Of a stretch of DNA of 64,000 bases, positions 1 through 11,120 are shown piece after piece. Numbering within the stretch: the first letter of the stretch is position 1; the number at the start of each line of letters is the position of its first letter. The notes beneath the pieces were generated by a model. It searched no databases. It was not told the DNA's origin and saw only the letters and a list, made by a program, of their open reading frames with translations. Source of the DNA: CAUSKK01 sp963532425 (lineage in GTDB: Bacteria > Pseudomonadota > Gammaproteobacteria > Cardiobacteriales > Cardiobacteriaceae); contig CAUSKK010000001.1 in assembly GCA_963532425.1 (NCBI GenBank), positions 186,001-250,000 on the forward strand, given 5' to 3'. A program made the position numbers and the translations under genes.

Positions 1-1540
1 AGACGGTGGAACCTTCCCAGGTGTCCGAAGTCCAGTCGGAGATATCGGTTTTCTCGTAGTTCTGGCGGTTGTAGTTGAAGCGATAGCTGGCGGTGATGCC
101 GTCGCTGGTGAAATAGGGGTCGGTGAAGTCCAGGCCCAGGGTGGTTTCCGCCGAGGAGCGGCCGCCCTCGATGCCGAGCTGGTAGCCGGTGCCGAAGAAG
201 TTATCGTCCTTGTAGTTGGCGGTGAAGAGCATGCCGCTGCTCTGGCCGTAGCCGATGCCGGCGCTAATGGAGCTGGTGCTGCGCTCGGTAACCTTATATT
301 CAATGTCCACCTGGTCTTCGCCCACCGGGTGAATGATTTCCTCCACCGTCTCCAGCTGGGGCAGGCGCTCGAGGCGCTCCTTGGAACGCTCCACGTCCGT
401 GGCCGAATAAAGGCTGGCCTCCTGCTGGCGCAGTTCCCGGCGCAGCACCACGTCGTAGGTCTTCTCGTTGCCGGTGAATTCAATCTTGCGCACGTAGGTT
501 TTGCGGTTCGGCACCACGGCCAGAATGAGCTTAACCCGGCCGGTCAATTTGTCCTGCTCCGGCTGGAGGTGCACCTCGGCCCGGGCGTAGCCCTCGCTGG
601 CCAGGCGCTTTTGAATGGCTTCGATGGTCTTCTGCACCAGGCTCTGGTTGTAGAGCTCGCCGACGCGGAAGGCCACCAGCCGCTGCAGGTCGCGCTTGTC
701 CACCACCAAATCGCCGATGATGTCGTAGCCGCTGACCTTATAAACCTGGCCCTCGCTCATATTGACGGTGAGGTAGAGCGAGGCCAGGTCGTCGCTGAAG
801 TTCACCTGGGTGGAGTTGATGCGGAAATCCATGAAGCCGCGATTCTTATAGAACTCCTCCAGCCGCTGCAGGTCCTTGGCGAAGCGCTCGTCGTTGAACT
901 GGTCGGATTTGCTGAACCAGCTGTTCCAGCGCGGCGAGGTGGTATCGAAGAGCTCAGACAGCACCTTGCTGCTGTAAATCTTGTTGCCGACGAAGTCGAT
1001 GGCGCGGATTTTCCCGGCGGCGCCCTCGTCGATGGTCAGGTCCACCGCCACCCGGCCCGCATCCAGCGGCCGCACCGTTTCTTTAATCTTGACGGCATAT
1101 TTGCTCTTGGCCTGGTACTGCTGGTTCAGCTCCTTGGTCAGGGCCTTCAGCGTCGCCGGGTTGAAGGGCTGGCCCTCGACGAAGTTCACGGCGCCAAGCG
1201 CTTCTTTGATGGTGTTGCTGGAAACGTCCTTGTTGCCACGAATGTTGATTTCGCCGATGACCGGATATTCCTTCACCTCCACAATCAGCACGTTGCCGGA
1301 GCGGCGCAGGCGAATGGAGGAAAAGAGCTGGGATTTGTAGAGGTCGTCGATGGCCTTGCTGGTCTGGGGAATGTTATCGACGTCGAAGCGCTCCCCCGGT
1401 TTAACGGTCAGATAGTTGAACACCGTGGTGGAGGCCACCCGCTGCAGGCCCTCGACGCGAATGTCTTCAACGGTGAAGGGGGCCGTGTGGCCGCTGGCAC
1501 TGAGCAGCAGGCCGAAGGTCAGAAGTTTATTTTTAGACAT
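1..1540 (-). CDS. bamA: Outer membrane protein assembly factor BamA (partial, N-terminal part)
   Basis: The gene runs off the left edge, so only about the first 513 residues are present. Read leftward from the ATG at 1540 it has a hydrophobic signal-peptide-like start (MSKNKLLTFGLLLSASG). POTRA-type units follow, recognisable from pieces such as FTVEDIRVEGLQRV, GEINIRGNKDVSS and VGEDQVDIEYKVTE. The last part is the beginning of the outer-membrane barrel (SISAGIGYGQSSG, DPYFTSDGITASYRF). BamA is the essential Omp85 core of the BAM complex that folds beta-barrel proteins into the outer membrane. It lies only 23 bp after the valS stop on the same strand, so the two may be cotranscribed. The usual rseP neighbour is not seen upstream. 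The Shine-Dalgarno before the ATG is weak. Confidence 0.93.
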   Translation of the reverse strand, partial: MSKNKLLTFGLLLSASGHTAPFTVEDIRVEGLQRVASTTVFNYLTVKPGERFDVDNIPQTSKAIDDLYKSQLFSSIRLRRSGNVLIVEVKEYPVIGEINIRGNKDVSSNTIKEALGAVNFVEGQPFNPATLKALTKELNQQYQAKSKYAVKIKETVRPLDAGRVAVDLTIDEGAAGKIRAIDFVGNKIYSSKVLSELFDTTSPRWNSWFSKSDQFNDERFAKDLQRLEEFYKNRGFMDFRINSTQVNFSDDLASLYLTVNMSEGQVYKVSGYDIIGDLVVDKRDLQRLVAFRVGELYNQSLVQKTIEAIQKRLASEGYARAEVHLQPEQDKLTGRVKLILAVVPNRKTYVRKIEFTGNEKTYDVVLRRELRQQEASLYSATDVERSKERLERLPQLETVEEIIHPVGEDQVDIEYKVTERSTSSISAGIGYGQSSGMLFTANYKDDNFFGTGYQLGIEGGRSSAETTLGLDFTDPYFTSDGITASYRFNYNRQNYEKTDISDWTSDTWEGSTV

Positions 1541-1563
1541 GGAAAATCGTACTCACGGAAGGG

Positions 1564-4344
<2,781 letters not shown>

Positions 4345-4377
4345 TTGGCAAATCCCGTTTGCTGAAAAAATGTCGGA

Positions 4378-4386
4378 ATTCTAACA
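4378..4386 (-). promoter_or_regulatory. Extended -10 promoter for valS
   Basis: On the minus strand this reads TGTTAGAAT, a TGn extended -10 element. It would start transcription about 25-30 nt before the valS ATG. No good -35 box is visible, which is common for extended -10 promoters. Confidence 0.5.
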
Positions 4387-4426
4387 TCGACGGCCGGCCG
4401 ACGTGGGCCGCGCCGCGCCACTTCAC

Positions 4427-4435
4427 TGCTATAAT
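4427..4435 (+). promoter_or_regulatory. Extended -10 promoter for the MglB-like gene
   Basis: TGCTATAAT is a perfect TGn extended -10 with consensus TATAAT. It lies 31 bp before the ATG at 4467, in the divergent gap with valS. Confidence 0.6.
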
Positions 4436-4466
4436 TTCCGGTCATTTAAGCTCGAGGTTTTCCCCC

Positions 4467-5474
4467 ATGAAAAAATTATTATTGAGTGCGGCCGTGCTGC
4501 TGGCCGTGGCCGGCTGTAAGGACGATTCCACGGCGGCCCAGAATGCCCAAAAATCCAAGTATCCGGACACCACCATCGGCTTCATGATGGGGGTGGACGC
4601 GCCGGGCTCTAACTTCTATGACATCGTCACGCAAACCCTCCACAAAATTGAGGCCGATAATCCCAATCTGAAGGTGCTGGAATACAACGCCAAGAGCGAC
4701 GCCGCCAAGCAGCGCGAGCAAATTGAGGAGGCCATTAACAAGGGGGCCAAGGCGCTGGTGATTAACCTGGTGGATTTCTCCGAGAAGGGCGCCGCCGACA
4801 TTGTCAATCTGGTCTGCCACAGCAAGGACAAAATCCCGGCCGTCTACTTTGACCTGACCCCGGGCGATAGAAACCTGGCCAAGTGTGAAACGGCCTATTT
4901 CGTCGGCACCGACAACGCCCGGGTCGGCACCGCCCAGGGCATGCAGATTCTCAAGGCCTTCAACGAGGGCAATATGGACAAGAACGGCGATGACACCGTG
5001 CAGTATGTGCTGATTGAGGGCGTGCCCGGCACCGAGGTGATGCGCGACCGCTCCTCCTGGGTGATTCGCACCATCGAGAACTATCCGAACATCGGTAAGA
5101 AGGCCGAGGAAATCTTCCGCGCCCCGGCCAATAACGACGAGAACAAGGCCTACGAGCTGATTAGCCAGTGGTCCGACGATGAGCGCTTCAAGGAGGTAGA
5201 AGTGGTCATCGTCAATAACGACGCCATGGCCCTGGGGGCTCTGCGCGCCCTAAAGGAAAAGGGGCTGCAGCTGCCGGTCTACGGCATCGACGGCACCGCC
5301 CAGGGCACCAAGGAACTGGCCGGCACCACGCCGGCCGGCATCGGCGAGGTGGTGAAGGTGTCCATGCGCGTCGCTACCAACCTGGCCACCGGCCACAAGG
5401 CCGACGAGAACGTCGATGTGCAGGTGGACAATAAGGTCATCAAAATCGCCCCCTACAGCGACGAGGACAAATAG
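4467..5474 (+). CDS. MglB-like sugar-binding lipoprotein of an ABC importer
   Basis: This is a 335-residue periplasmic-binding protein of the galactose/ribose (type I) class. The N-terminus is a lipoprotein signal with lipobox AVAGC (Cys17), so the protein should be anchored to a membrane. The mature part contains IGFMMGVDAPGSNFYD, a D-x-x-x-K/R-x-Q-type segment (AKSDAAKQREQIEEAI), and VIVNNDAMALGALRALKE followed by PVYGIDG, which match MglB. I chose the ATG at 4467 because it starts the signal peptide, has CGAGG upstream and sits below an extended -10. An in-frame reading that begins further upstream would cover the promoter. No ATPase or permease gene is nearby, so its transporter partners must lie elsewhere. 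The sugar is likely galactose/glucose, by inference. Confidence 0.85.
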   Translation: MKKLLLSAAVLLAVAGCKDDSTAAQNAQKSKYPDTTIGFMMGVDAPGSNFYDIVTQTLHKIEADNPNLKVLEYNAKSDAAKQREQIEEAINKGAKALVINLVDFSEKGAADIVNLVCHSKDKIPAVYFDLTPGDRNLAKCETAYFVGTDNARVGTAQGMQILKAFNEGNMDKNGDDTVQYVLIEGVPGTEVMRDRSSWVIRTIENYPNIGKKAEEIFRAPANNDENKAYELISQWSDDERFKEVEVVIVNNDAMALGALRALKEKGLQLPVYGIDGTAQGTKELAGTTPAGIGEVVKVSMRVATNLATGHKADENVDVQVDNKVIKIAPYSDEDK

Positions 5475-5497
5475 GCCCGCCGCCGTCTGACCATAGC

Positions 5498-5521
5498 GCC
5501 CCTCCCCGGAGGGGCTTTTTT
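5498..5521 (+). terminator. Rho-independent terminator of the MglB-like gene
   Basis: An 8-bp stem GCCCCTCC/GGAGGGGC with a 2-nt loop is followed by six T residues, 23 bp after the stop codon. It marks the left boundary of palindrome island A. Confidence 0.9.
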
Positions 5522-5530
5522 GTGGGCGAG

Positions 5531-6573
5531 AGGGGGAGCGCTTCCTCTTTTTAAATTCGCCCTGGCCCAATAGGAGGAAGCGCTTCAATTCCAGAAGAGC
5601 CAAAACAGGGAAGCGCTTCGGTCAGCAGAAAAAGGGAGCGCTTCGCTTCCAAAGGGTGCAGAACAACGAAGCGCTTCCTTCTGCCCTGACTTAATCCGGG
5701 GCCGGCCGGGGAAGCGCTTCTTTTCTCCAGCCGTTTTTCAAACCGAAGCGCTTCGGTCAGAAGAAAAAGGAAGCGCTTCATTTTTTAGAAGGTGCAGAAC
5801 AACGAAGCGCTTCACTTTGACCCGGCTCGATAGGAGGGAAGCGCTTCAATCATTCGGGACGGCGGGAGCGAAGCGCTTCAGCCTAAAAAGCCAGCCACCG
5901 GCCCCCAGCAAAATTCTGGCGCTGGAAGGGGAAGCGCTTCGGTTGAACTGGACTGAGGCCGGCAGAAGGAAGCGCTTCAAATGGCAAGCAGGCCAACAGG
6001 TGCCAGAAGCCGAAGCGCTTCGTTCTAACTGGGCTCATTCCAGCGAAGCGCTTCGGTTGGGCCGGGGTTAATCCAAAGGGAAGCGCTTCGGTCTCTGAAT
6101 CCAAGGTTCTGCCTAGTGAAGCGCTTCGTTCTAATCTTGGCTCATTCCAGCGAAGCGCTTCACTCTGTCCCGGGGCGGGAAGGGAGCGCTTCCTCCTATC
6201 TGGCCAGCGGCTTGGAAGGTCTCGTTAGAAATCTAGGGTTCTGAGGCGAAGCGCTTCGTTCCAGCCGATGGATTTATAACCGGGCCGGGGCAATCCCTGC
6301 CGAAGCGCTTCGGTCTGAAAAGCCAACCACCGGGCCCGGCAAAATTCTGGCGCTGGAAGAAGAAGCGCTTCGTCATCAGTTGGCAGAGCGAAGCGCTTCG
6401 AGTAGCAGGAAAGCCAACAGGCGCCAGAAGCCGAAGCGCTTCGGTTGGACGAGTTAGCTATTTAAAGGGAGCGCTTCGCTTCCAAAGGGTGCAGAACAAG
6501 GAAGCGCTTCGTTAGGGCCGGGCTCATCTCTGCCGAAGCGCTTCGGTCTGGAAGGTCAGTCGGGGAAGCGCTC
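5531..6573. repeat. Palindrome island A (about 28 copies of GAAGCGCTTC)
   Basis: This 1.05-kb gene-free stretch between convergent genes holds about 28 copies of GAAGCGCTTC or one-base variants such as GGAGCGCTTC. The first 19 core centres are 42, 33, 25, 33, 43, 34, 25, 34, 34, 32, 61, 38, 43, 33, 35, 38, 34 and 31 bp apart. Flanks often extend the palindrome to CCGAAGCGCTTCGG or GGGAAGCGCTTCCC. Several spacers recur, for example AAAGGGTGCAGAACAA near 5651 and 6483 and AAAATTCTGGCGCTGGAAG near 5910 and 6341. Short open frames here exist only because the palindrome has no stop in any frame. Confidence 0.95.
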
Positions 6574-6578
6574 CCCAT

Positions 6579-6600
6579 AAAAAAGCCCCGTAATCGGGGC
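6579..6600 (-). terminator. Rho-independent terminator of carA
   Basis: On the minus strand GCCCCG-ATTA-CGGGGC is followed by six T residues, 13 bp after the carA stop. It closes island A on the right. Confidence 0.9.
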
Positions 6601-6613
6601 TTGGGGAAGACCG

Positions 6614-7741
6614 CTAGGCGGTCTCCATCAGCTTAATGAAGTGGCGGAACAGAATCTCCGATTCCTGCGGGCCGGGGCTGGCCTCCGGGTGGCCCTGGAA
6701 GGCGAACACCGGCCGGTCGGTGAAGGCCAGGCCCTGCAAGGTGCCATCGAACAGCGAACGGTGGGTGGGTTTGATGTGGGCGGGCAGGCTGTTTTCATCG
6801 ACGGCGAAACCGTGGTTCTGGGAAGTAATCATCACCGCGCCGGTGCTCAGGTTCTGTACCGGGTGGTTGGCGCCGTGGTGGCCGTGCTTCATCTTCACCG
6901 TCTTGGCGCCGCTGGCCAGGGCGATGAGCTGGTGGCCCAGGCAGATGCCGAACAGGGGAATGCCGCTGGCGATGAACTGGCGAATGGTGTCGATGGCGGC
7001 GGTCATCGGTTCCGGGTCGCCGGGGCCGTTGGACAGGAAGATGCCGTCCGGCTTCAGGGCCAGCGCTTCCTCGTAGCTGGTGTGGCCGGGTACCAGCGTA
7101 ATCTTGCAGTTCTGGGCGATGAGCAGGCGCAGGATATTGCTCTTGATGCCGAAGTCGTAGGCGACCACGTGATATTCGCCGTCCGGATTGTAGGCATAGC
7201 TGTTGGTTTCGGCCTGCCAGCGGCCCTCGGCCCAGTGCTGGGGCTGCTGGACGCCGGCGCCGGTGGCCAAATCCAGCCCGCCCATACTCGGATGGGCCCG
7301 GGCCCGTTCCACCGCCTGGCTCTCGTCGAGGCGGCCCCCGGCCATGAGGCAGGCATTCTGGGCGCCGTGGCTGCGCAGGCGGCGGGTCAGCTCGCGGGTG
7401 TCGATGTCGGCGATGGCAACGATGCCGTTGGCCTGGAGATAGGCACCCAGGGACTGTTCCGCCCGCCAGGAGCTGTAGAGGTTCGGACAGTCGCGCACCA
7501 CCAGCCCGGCGATGCGGCTGCCCTGCTCGCTCTCATTGTCGAGGCTGTTGATGCCGGTGTTGCCGATGTGGGGGTAGGTCAGGGTTACGATTTGGCCGCT
7601 GTAGGACAGGTCGGTCAGTATTTCCTGATAGCCGGTCATGGCCGTATTGAAAACCAGCTCGCCACAGCTGATGCCGTCGGCGCCGATGGCCGTGCCGCGA
7701 AAGATGCTGCCGTCGGCCAGGGCCAGAATTGCTTCACGCAT
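6614..7741 (-). CDS. carA: Carbamoyl-phosphate synthase small (glutamine amidotransferase) subunit
   Basis: CarA hydrolyses glutamine and passes ammonia to CarB for carbamoyl phosphate, the precursor of arginine and pyrimidines. The protein has 375 residues, close to the usual ~380. The N-terminal small-subunit domain shows the typical VFNTAMTGYQEILTD. The C-terminal class I amidotransferase has LFGICLGHQ with nucleophile Cys267 and the HPEASPGP segment carrying the catalytic His and Glu. The ATG at 7741 has a strong Shine-Dalgarno (GGAGGA). The usual partner carB is not downstream; the gene ends at a terminator and a palindrome island. A small membrane-protein gene lies 32 bp upstream on the same strand. 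Confidence 0.97.
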   Translation of the reverse strand: MREAILALADGSIFRGTAIGADGISCGELVFNTAMTGYQEILTDLSYSGQIVTLTYPHIGNTGINSLDNESEQGSRIAGLVVRDCPNLYSSWRAEQSLGAYLQANGIVAIADIDTRELTRRLRSHGAQNACLMAGGRLDESQAVERARAHPSMGGLDLATGAGVQQPQHWAEGRWQAETNSYAYNPDGEYHVVAYDFGIKSNILRLLIAQNCKITLVPGHTSYEEALALKPDGIFLSNGPGDPEPMTAAIDTIRQFIASGIPLFGICLGHQLIALASGAKTVKMKHGHHGANHPVQNLSTGAVMITSQNHGFAVDENSLPAHIKPTHRSLFDGTLQGLAFTDRPVFAFQGHPEASPGPQESEILFRHFIKLMETA

Positions 7742-7773
7742 AGAAAATCCTCCAGATTGTTTGCCCGCCTAGT

Positions 7774-8037
7774 TTAATCGTCGGCCGGCGGTGGCGGGGG
7801 CTTTTGCCGGCTCAGTTTCGGCAGGAGCAGGCTCAGCAGCAGCAGGGCCGACAGATAGAGCAGATGGCCCCCGACGCTGAAATCGGCCCGGTGGCAGTAG
7901 TAGTGAAGGGGAGTCAGGCCGAACAGGAGATAGAGCAGATAGATGCGGGTGGGAAGATAGAAGAGAAAATAGAGATTGGTGGCCAGAAGAATGACCTTGG
8001 CAAGATAGTAGAGCAGGAAGTTGAACAGTTCGAGCAT
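7774..8037 (-). CDS. Small integral membrane protein, 87 aa, unknown function
   Basis: I do not recognise the family. The 87-residue product is mostly hydrophobic. Likely membrane segments are residues ~5-25 (FNFLLYYLAKVILLATNLYF), ~27-45 and ~57-73, followed by a short basic, proline-rich tail (KLSRQKPPPPPADD). I chose the ATG at 8037 because AGGAG lies seven bases upstream; a longer in-frame reading extends into the divergent ilvE promoter region and is unlikely. It is the first gene of a short leftward unit with carA, 32 bp away, but that does not establish a link to carbamoyl phosphate synthesis. It resembles small accessory or YggT-like membrane proteins only in a general way. Confidence 0.7.
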   Translation of the reverse strand: MLELFNFLLYYLAKVILLATNLYFLFYLPTRIYLLYLLFGLTPLHYYCHRADFSVGGHLLYLSALLLLSLLLPKLSRQKPPPPPADD

Positions 8038-8080
8038 GGAAACTCCTATTTTTCTTCGGGGCTGGGCGGCGCCGGCGCCG

Positions 8081-8110
8081 TTGGTTTGTCGGCAATAACT
8101 GGCGTATAGT
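8081..8110 (+). promoter_or_regulatory. Promoter of the ilvE operon
   Basis: TTGGTT (8081-8086), an 18-bp spacer and TATAGT (8105-8110) give a plausible sigma-70 promoter 25 bp before the ilvE ATG. Confidence 0.5.
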
Positions 8111-8135
8111 CCCTTCTTTTTGCAAGGACAAGACC

Positions 8136-9143
8136 ATGAGCAACGATTACCGCAAAAATCCCCCGCCCTTTGGCACCGTTTTCCATAGAGAAATGCCACT
8201 GGCCCGCTTCCGCAACGGCGCCTGGGAACCCTGGAAAATGGTGCCTTCAAACCAACTGGAGATGCACCCGGCCATGCACGCCCTCCACTACGGCAGCACC
8301 TGCTTCGAGGGCGCCAAGGCCTTCCGCCAGGGCGACGACTCCATCGCCATTTTCCGTCTGGACGACCATATTCAACGGATGCGCACCAGCGCCGAGCTGC
8401 TGCAACTGCCGGCGCCGACGCCGGAGCTGTTCCGGGCCATGGCCCTGGCCGTGGTGGAAGCGGCCAAGGAGCTGGTGCCCGATGCCCCCGGCGCCCTCTA
8501 TATCCGGCCGACCCTGCTCGGCACCGACGAGAACATCGGCAAGGCCGGCACGCCCTCGGAAACGGCCCTGTTCTACATTCTGGTTTCGCCGGTGGGCGAT
8601 TACTTCAAGGTGGGTTCGCCGATGAAAATCCTCATCGACCGCAGCCACGCCCGCTGCGCCCCGCACATGGGCCGGGTGAAAACCGGCGGTAACTACGCCT
8701 CGGCGCTGCTGTGGCAGAGCAAGGCGAAGAAGGAATGCGGCGCCAATCAGGTGCTGTTCTGCCCCCATGACGACGTGCAGGAAACCGGCGCCTCCAACTT
8801 CATTCTTATTGACGGCCAGAAAATCATCACCAAGGCCCTGACCGATGAATTCCTGCACGGCATCACCCGGCGCAGCGTGCTGGCCGTGGCCCAGGATTTG
8901 GGCTTCACCGTGGAGGAACGTCCCTTCGGCGTCGGCGAAATCCTCGACGTGATTAAACGCGGCGGTGAGGCGGCCCTGACCGGCACGGCGGCGGTGATTG
9001 CCCCGGTAACCTCCTTTGTCCTCGACGGCGCCGAAATCCCCGTGGCCAGCACCGACAAGGCCCTGCAACTGCGGGCGGCGGTGATGGACATTCAGTTCGG
9101 CCGCCGGCCGGATAAATACCACTGGCTCACCCAGGTTAATTGA
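8136..9143 (+). CDS. ilvE: Branched-chain amino acid aminotransferase
   Basis: This fold-type IV PLP enzyme transfers the amino group between glutamate and the keto acids of Leu, Ile and Val. Its 335 residues are nearer to the longer branched-chain aminotransferase (BCAT type II) form than to E. coli IlvE (~309). Family signatures are LHYGSTCFEGAKAFR, a segment YIRPTLLGTDENIG, and GRVKTGGNYASALL, in which Lys182 should bind PLP. ETGASNFILI and TGTAAVIAPV contact the cofactor phosphate in relatives. The ATG at 8136 is preceded by AAGGAC. The stop overlaps the start of the next gene (TGATG), which suggests translational coupling with the MFS transporter. Confidence 0.95.
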   Translation: MSNDYRKNPPPFGTVFHREMPLARFRNGAWEPWKMVPSNQLEMHPAMHALHYGSTCFEGAKAFRQGDDSIAIFRLDDHIQRMRTSAELLQLPAPTPELFRAMALAVVEAAKELVPDAPGALYIRPTLLGTDENIGKAGTPSETALFYILVSPVGDYFKVGSPMKILIDRSHARCAPHMGRVKTGGNYASALLWQSKAKKECGANQVLFCPHDDVQETGASNFILIDGQKIITKALTDEFLHGITRRSVLAVAQDLGFTVEERPFGVGEILDVIKRGGEAALTGTAAVIAPVTSFVLDGAEIPVASTDKALQLRAAVMDIQFGRRPDKYHWLTQVN

Positions 9144-10270
9144 TGCAGCCCTGGCAGCGCGGCATCGGCATTCTCACCGGCATCTACGTTACGCGGCTGC
9201 TGGGAATGTTCATGCTCTTTCCGGTCTTCAGCGCCTATGCCCGCAGCCTGGCCCACGCCGACCCGGCCACCATTGGCATTGCCCTGGGCGCCTACGGCCT
9301 GAGCCAGGGGGCGCTGCAGATAGTCTTCGGCCGCCTCTCCGACCGCTACGGCCGCCGCCGGCTGATTATCATCGGCCTGCTGATTTTTGCCCTCGGTTCG
9401 CTGCTGGCCGCCGCCGCCGTCAGCATCGAGGCCATGATTCTGGCCCGGCTGGTACAGGGGCTGGGGGCGGTGTCGGCGGTAACCCTGGCCTATGCCAGCG
9501 ACATCAGCCCGCCGGATAAGCTCGGCCGCAGCATGGCCATCATCGGCGGCAGCATCGGCCTGGCCTTCGTGCTGGCACTGGCGCTGGCCCCGGCGCTGGA
9601 AGCGGTGCTCGGCGTGCCCGGCATCTTCCGGCTGCTGGCCCTGCTCGCCCTGCTGGCCGCCGCCGCCGCCCTGGCCCTGCCCGCGCTGCCCCCGCCGCCG
9701 GCCCGGGCTGGCGGGGGGGAGCGCTTCGACCGGGGCGCCCTGGCCACCGGCTGTGGGGCGGTGTTTCTGCTGCATTTCCTGTTCACCGGCAGTTTTGTGG
9801 TGCTGCCGACCCTGTGGGAGCAGCTACAGCTGAGCCGTAGCCAGGTGATTTGGGGCATCTATCTGGCCAGCAACCTGCTGGCGCTGGGGGCCATGCGCCA
9901 CGGCAAGACCGCCCCGGCCCTGCTATCGTTGGGACTGGACTATCTGCTGTTCTGTGGCGGCTTTCTGCTGCTGTCCCTGGGCGGTGGCTTTCTGCTGGCC
10001 CTGGCGGCGGCGGCGGTTTATTTTGTCGCCTTCTACCGGCTGGAAACGGGCCTGCCCCACTTCGTTTCGGCCCTGGCCACGCCGGCCATTCGCGGGCGGC
10101 TAATGGGCTATTTCACCACCAGTCAATTCATTGGGAGTTTTGTTGGCGCCGGCTTTACCGGCTTTATTTGGAAGTATTTTGAAATTAAGATAGTGCTGAT
10201 AATACTGGCATTTATTGCAGGATTAGGAAGTTTAATGTTGTTTAAATTAGGAAAAAATCATGTCCGTTAA
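9143..10270 (+). CDS. Major facilitator superfamily transporter
   Basis: The 375-residue inner-membrane protein has about 12 hydrophobic segments. MFS motif A lies between helices 2 and 3 (GRLSDRYGRRRL, around residues 64-75). A helix-4/5 motif (LARLVQGLGAVSAVTLAY) resembles the YajR/drug-efflux branch. The substrate cannot be read from the sequence. The central cytoplasmic loop (PPPPARAGGGERFDRG) contains a GAGCGCTTC half of the genome-wide palindrome read as ERF. The start is ATG at 9143, overlapping the ilvE stop by one base. The last 11 bp overlap the ssb start, and the final ~80 bp are unusually AT-rich, probably to accommodate ssb expression signals. Confidence 0.85.
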   Translation: MQPWQRGIGILTGIYVTRLLGMFMLFPVFSAYARSLAHADPATIGIALGAYGLSQGALQIVFGRLSDRYGRRRLIIIGLLIFALGSLLAAAAVSIEAMILARLVQGLGAVSAVTLAYASDISPPDKLGRSMAIIGGSIGLAFVLALALAPALEAVLGVPGIFRLLALLALLAAAAALALPALPPPPARAGGGERFDRGALATGCGAVFLLHFLFTGSFVVLPTLWEQLQLSRSQVIWGIYLASNLLALGAMRHGKTAPALLSLGLDYLLFCGGFLLLSLGGGFLLALAAAAVYFVAFYRLETGLPHFVSALATPAIRGRLMGYFTTSQFIGSFVGAGFTGFIWKYFEIKIVLIILAFIAGLGSLMLFKLGKNHVR

Positions 10271-10919
10271 TAAAGTCATTTTGATTGGAAACATGGGGGG
10301 CGACCCCAATATGCGCTACGGCGCCAATGGCAACGCCGTTGCCAATTTCTCTCTGGCCACCTCCGACTATTGGTTTGACCAGACCACCAACGAAAAACGG
10401 GAAAAAACCGAGTGGCATAAGGTGGTGGCCTTCGGCCGCACCGCCGAACTCATCGGCCAATACTGCCGCAAGGGTTCCAAGGTTTACATTGAAGGCAAGC
10501 TACAAACCCGCAGCTGGAACGACCAGCAGACCGGCACCCAGCGCTATATCACGGAAATCGTCGTCGATAACATTCAATTCCTGACCCCGAAAAACGAGGG
10601 TGCCGCCAGCTATGACGACAGCTTCGGCGACTATCCGGGCAGCTACACCGCCCGGCCCGGCGCCAACGGTGGCCCGGCCAGCGGGGGCTACGGCCGGCCG
10701 CCGGTCAATAATTACAACGTCGCCCCCATGGGCCCGGACGACGGTTTCAACGGGGCCCCGGCCAAAGGCTTCGGCCCGGCCAACTACAACAATCCGCCGG
10801 GCGGTCTCCCCAGCAACCCCGGCCCGGCCAATCCGCCCGGCCCAGCCCCCGGCAATCCGGCCCCGCTGGGTATGCCCGGCGGCGATGGCTTTACGGAAGA
10901 TGAGGACATACCCTTCTAA
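10260..10919 (+). CDS. ssb: Single-stranded DNA-binding protein
   Basis: SSB coats single-stranded DNA as a tetramer during replication, recombination and repair. The 219-residue protein has an OB-fold in residues 1-110 (MSVNKVILIGNMGGDPNMRY, EWHKVVAFGRTAELIGQY, KGSKVYIEGKLQTRSW). A long Gly/Pro/Asn-rich linker spans about residues 118-208. The acidic tip EDEDIPF is the docking peptide for partner proteins. The length is above the ~178 of E. coli because the linker is long. It overlaps the MFS gene by 11 bp and is followed by a palindrome-based terminator. Confidence 0.97.
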   Translation: MSVNKVILIGNMGGDPNMRYGANGNAVANFSLATSDYWFDQTTNEKREKTEWHKVVAFGRTAELIGQYCRKGSKVYIEGKLQTRSWNDQQTGTQRYITEIVVDNIQFLTPKNEGAASYDDSFGDYPGSYTARPGANGGPASGGYGRPPVNNYNVAPMGPDDGFNGAPAKGFGPANYNNPPGGLPSNPGPANPPGPAPGNPAPLGMPGGDGFTEDEDIPF

Positions 10920-10978
10920 TCGAAGGGGTCTAACGACTCCTTTCTAACCGAAAGGGGCCACCCGCCCTTCCCAAACCG

Positions 10979-11004
10979 AAGCGCTTCGTTGAGGCGCTTT
11001 TTTT
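10979..11004 (+). terminator. Terminator of ssb built on the palindrome
   Basis: One GAAGCGCTTC copy pairs with a degenerate second half: AAGCGCTTC-GTT-GAGGCGCTT, a 9-bp stem with one G-U pair, followed by seven T residues. Confidence 0.8.
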
Positions 11005-11120
11005 ATTGGCCCGGGGTGCCGGCCGCGCCAACCTTGCCGAAAATTCATTTTTATCCGCCGCGCTAGGGGGAGTTCAGTAGAATAAATGCACCTAAAATCT
11101 ATCTTTCCTATGAGGTGTTT

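Noticed and set aside
5531..6573. CRISPR array
   Set aside because: The repeated unit is only 10-14 bp, spacing varies from 25 to 61 bp, spacers themselves recur, and no cas gene is in the window.
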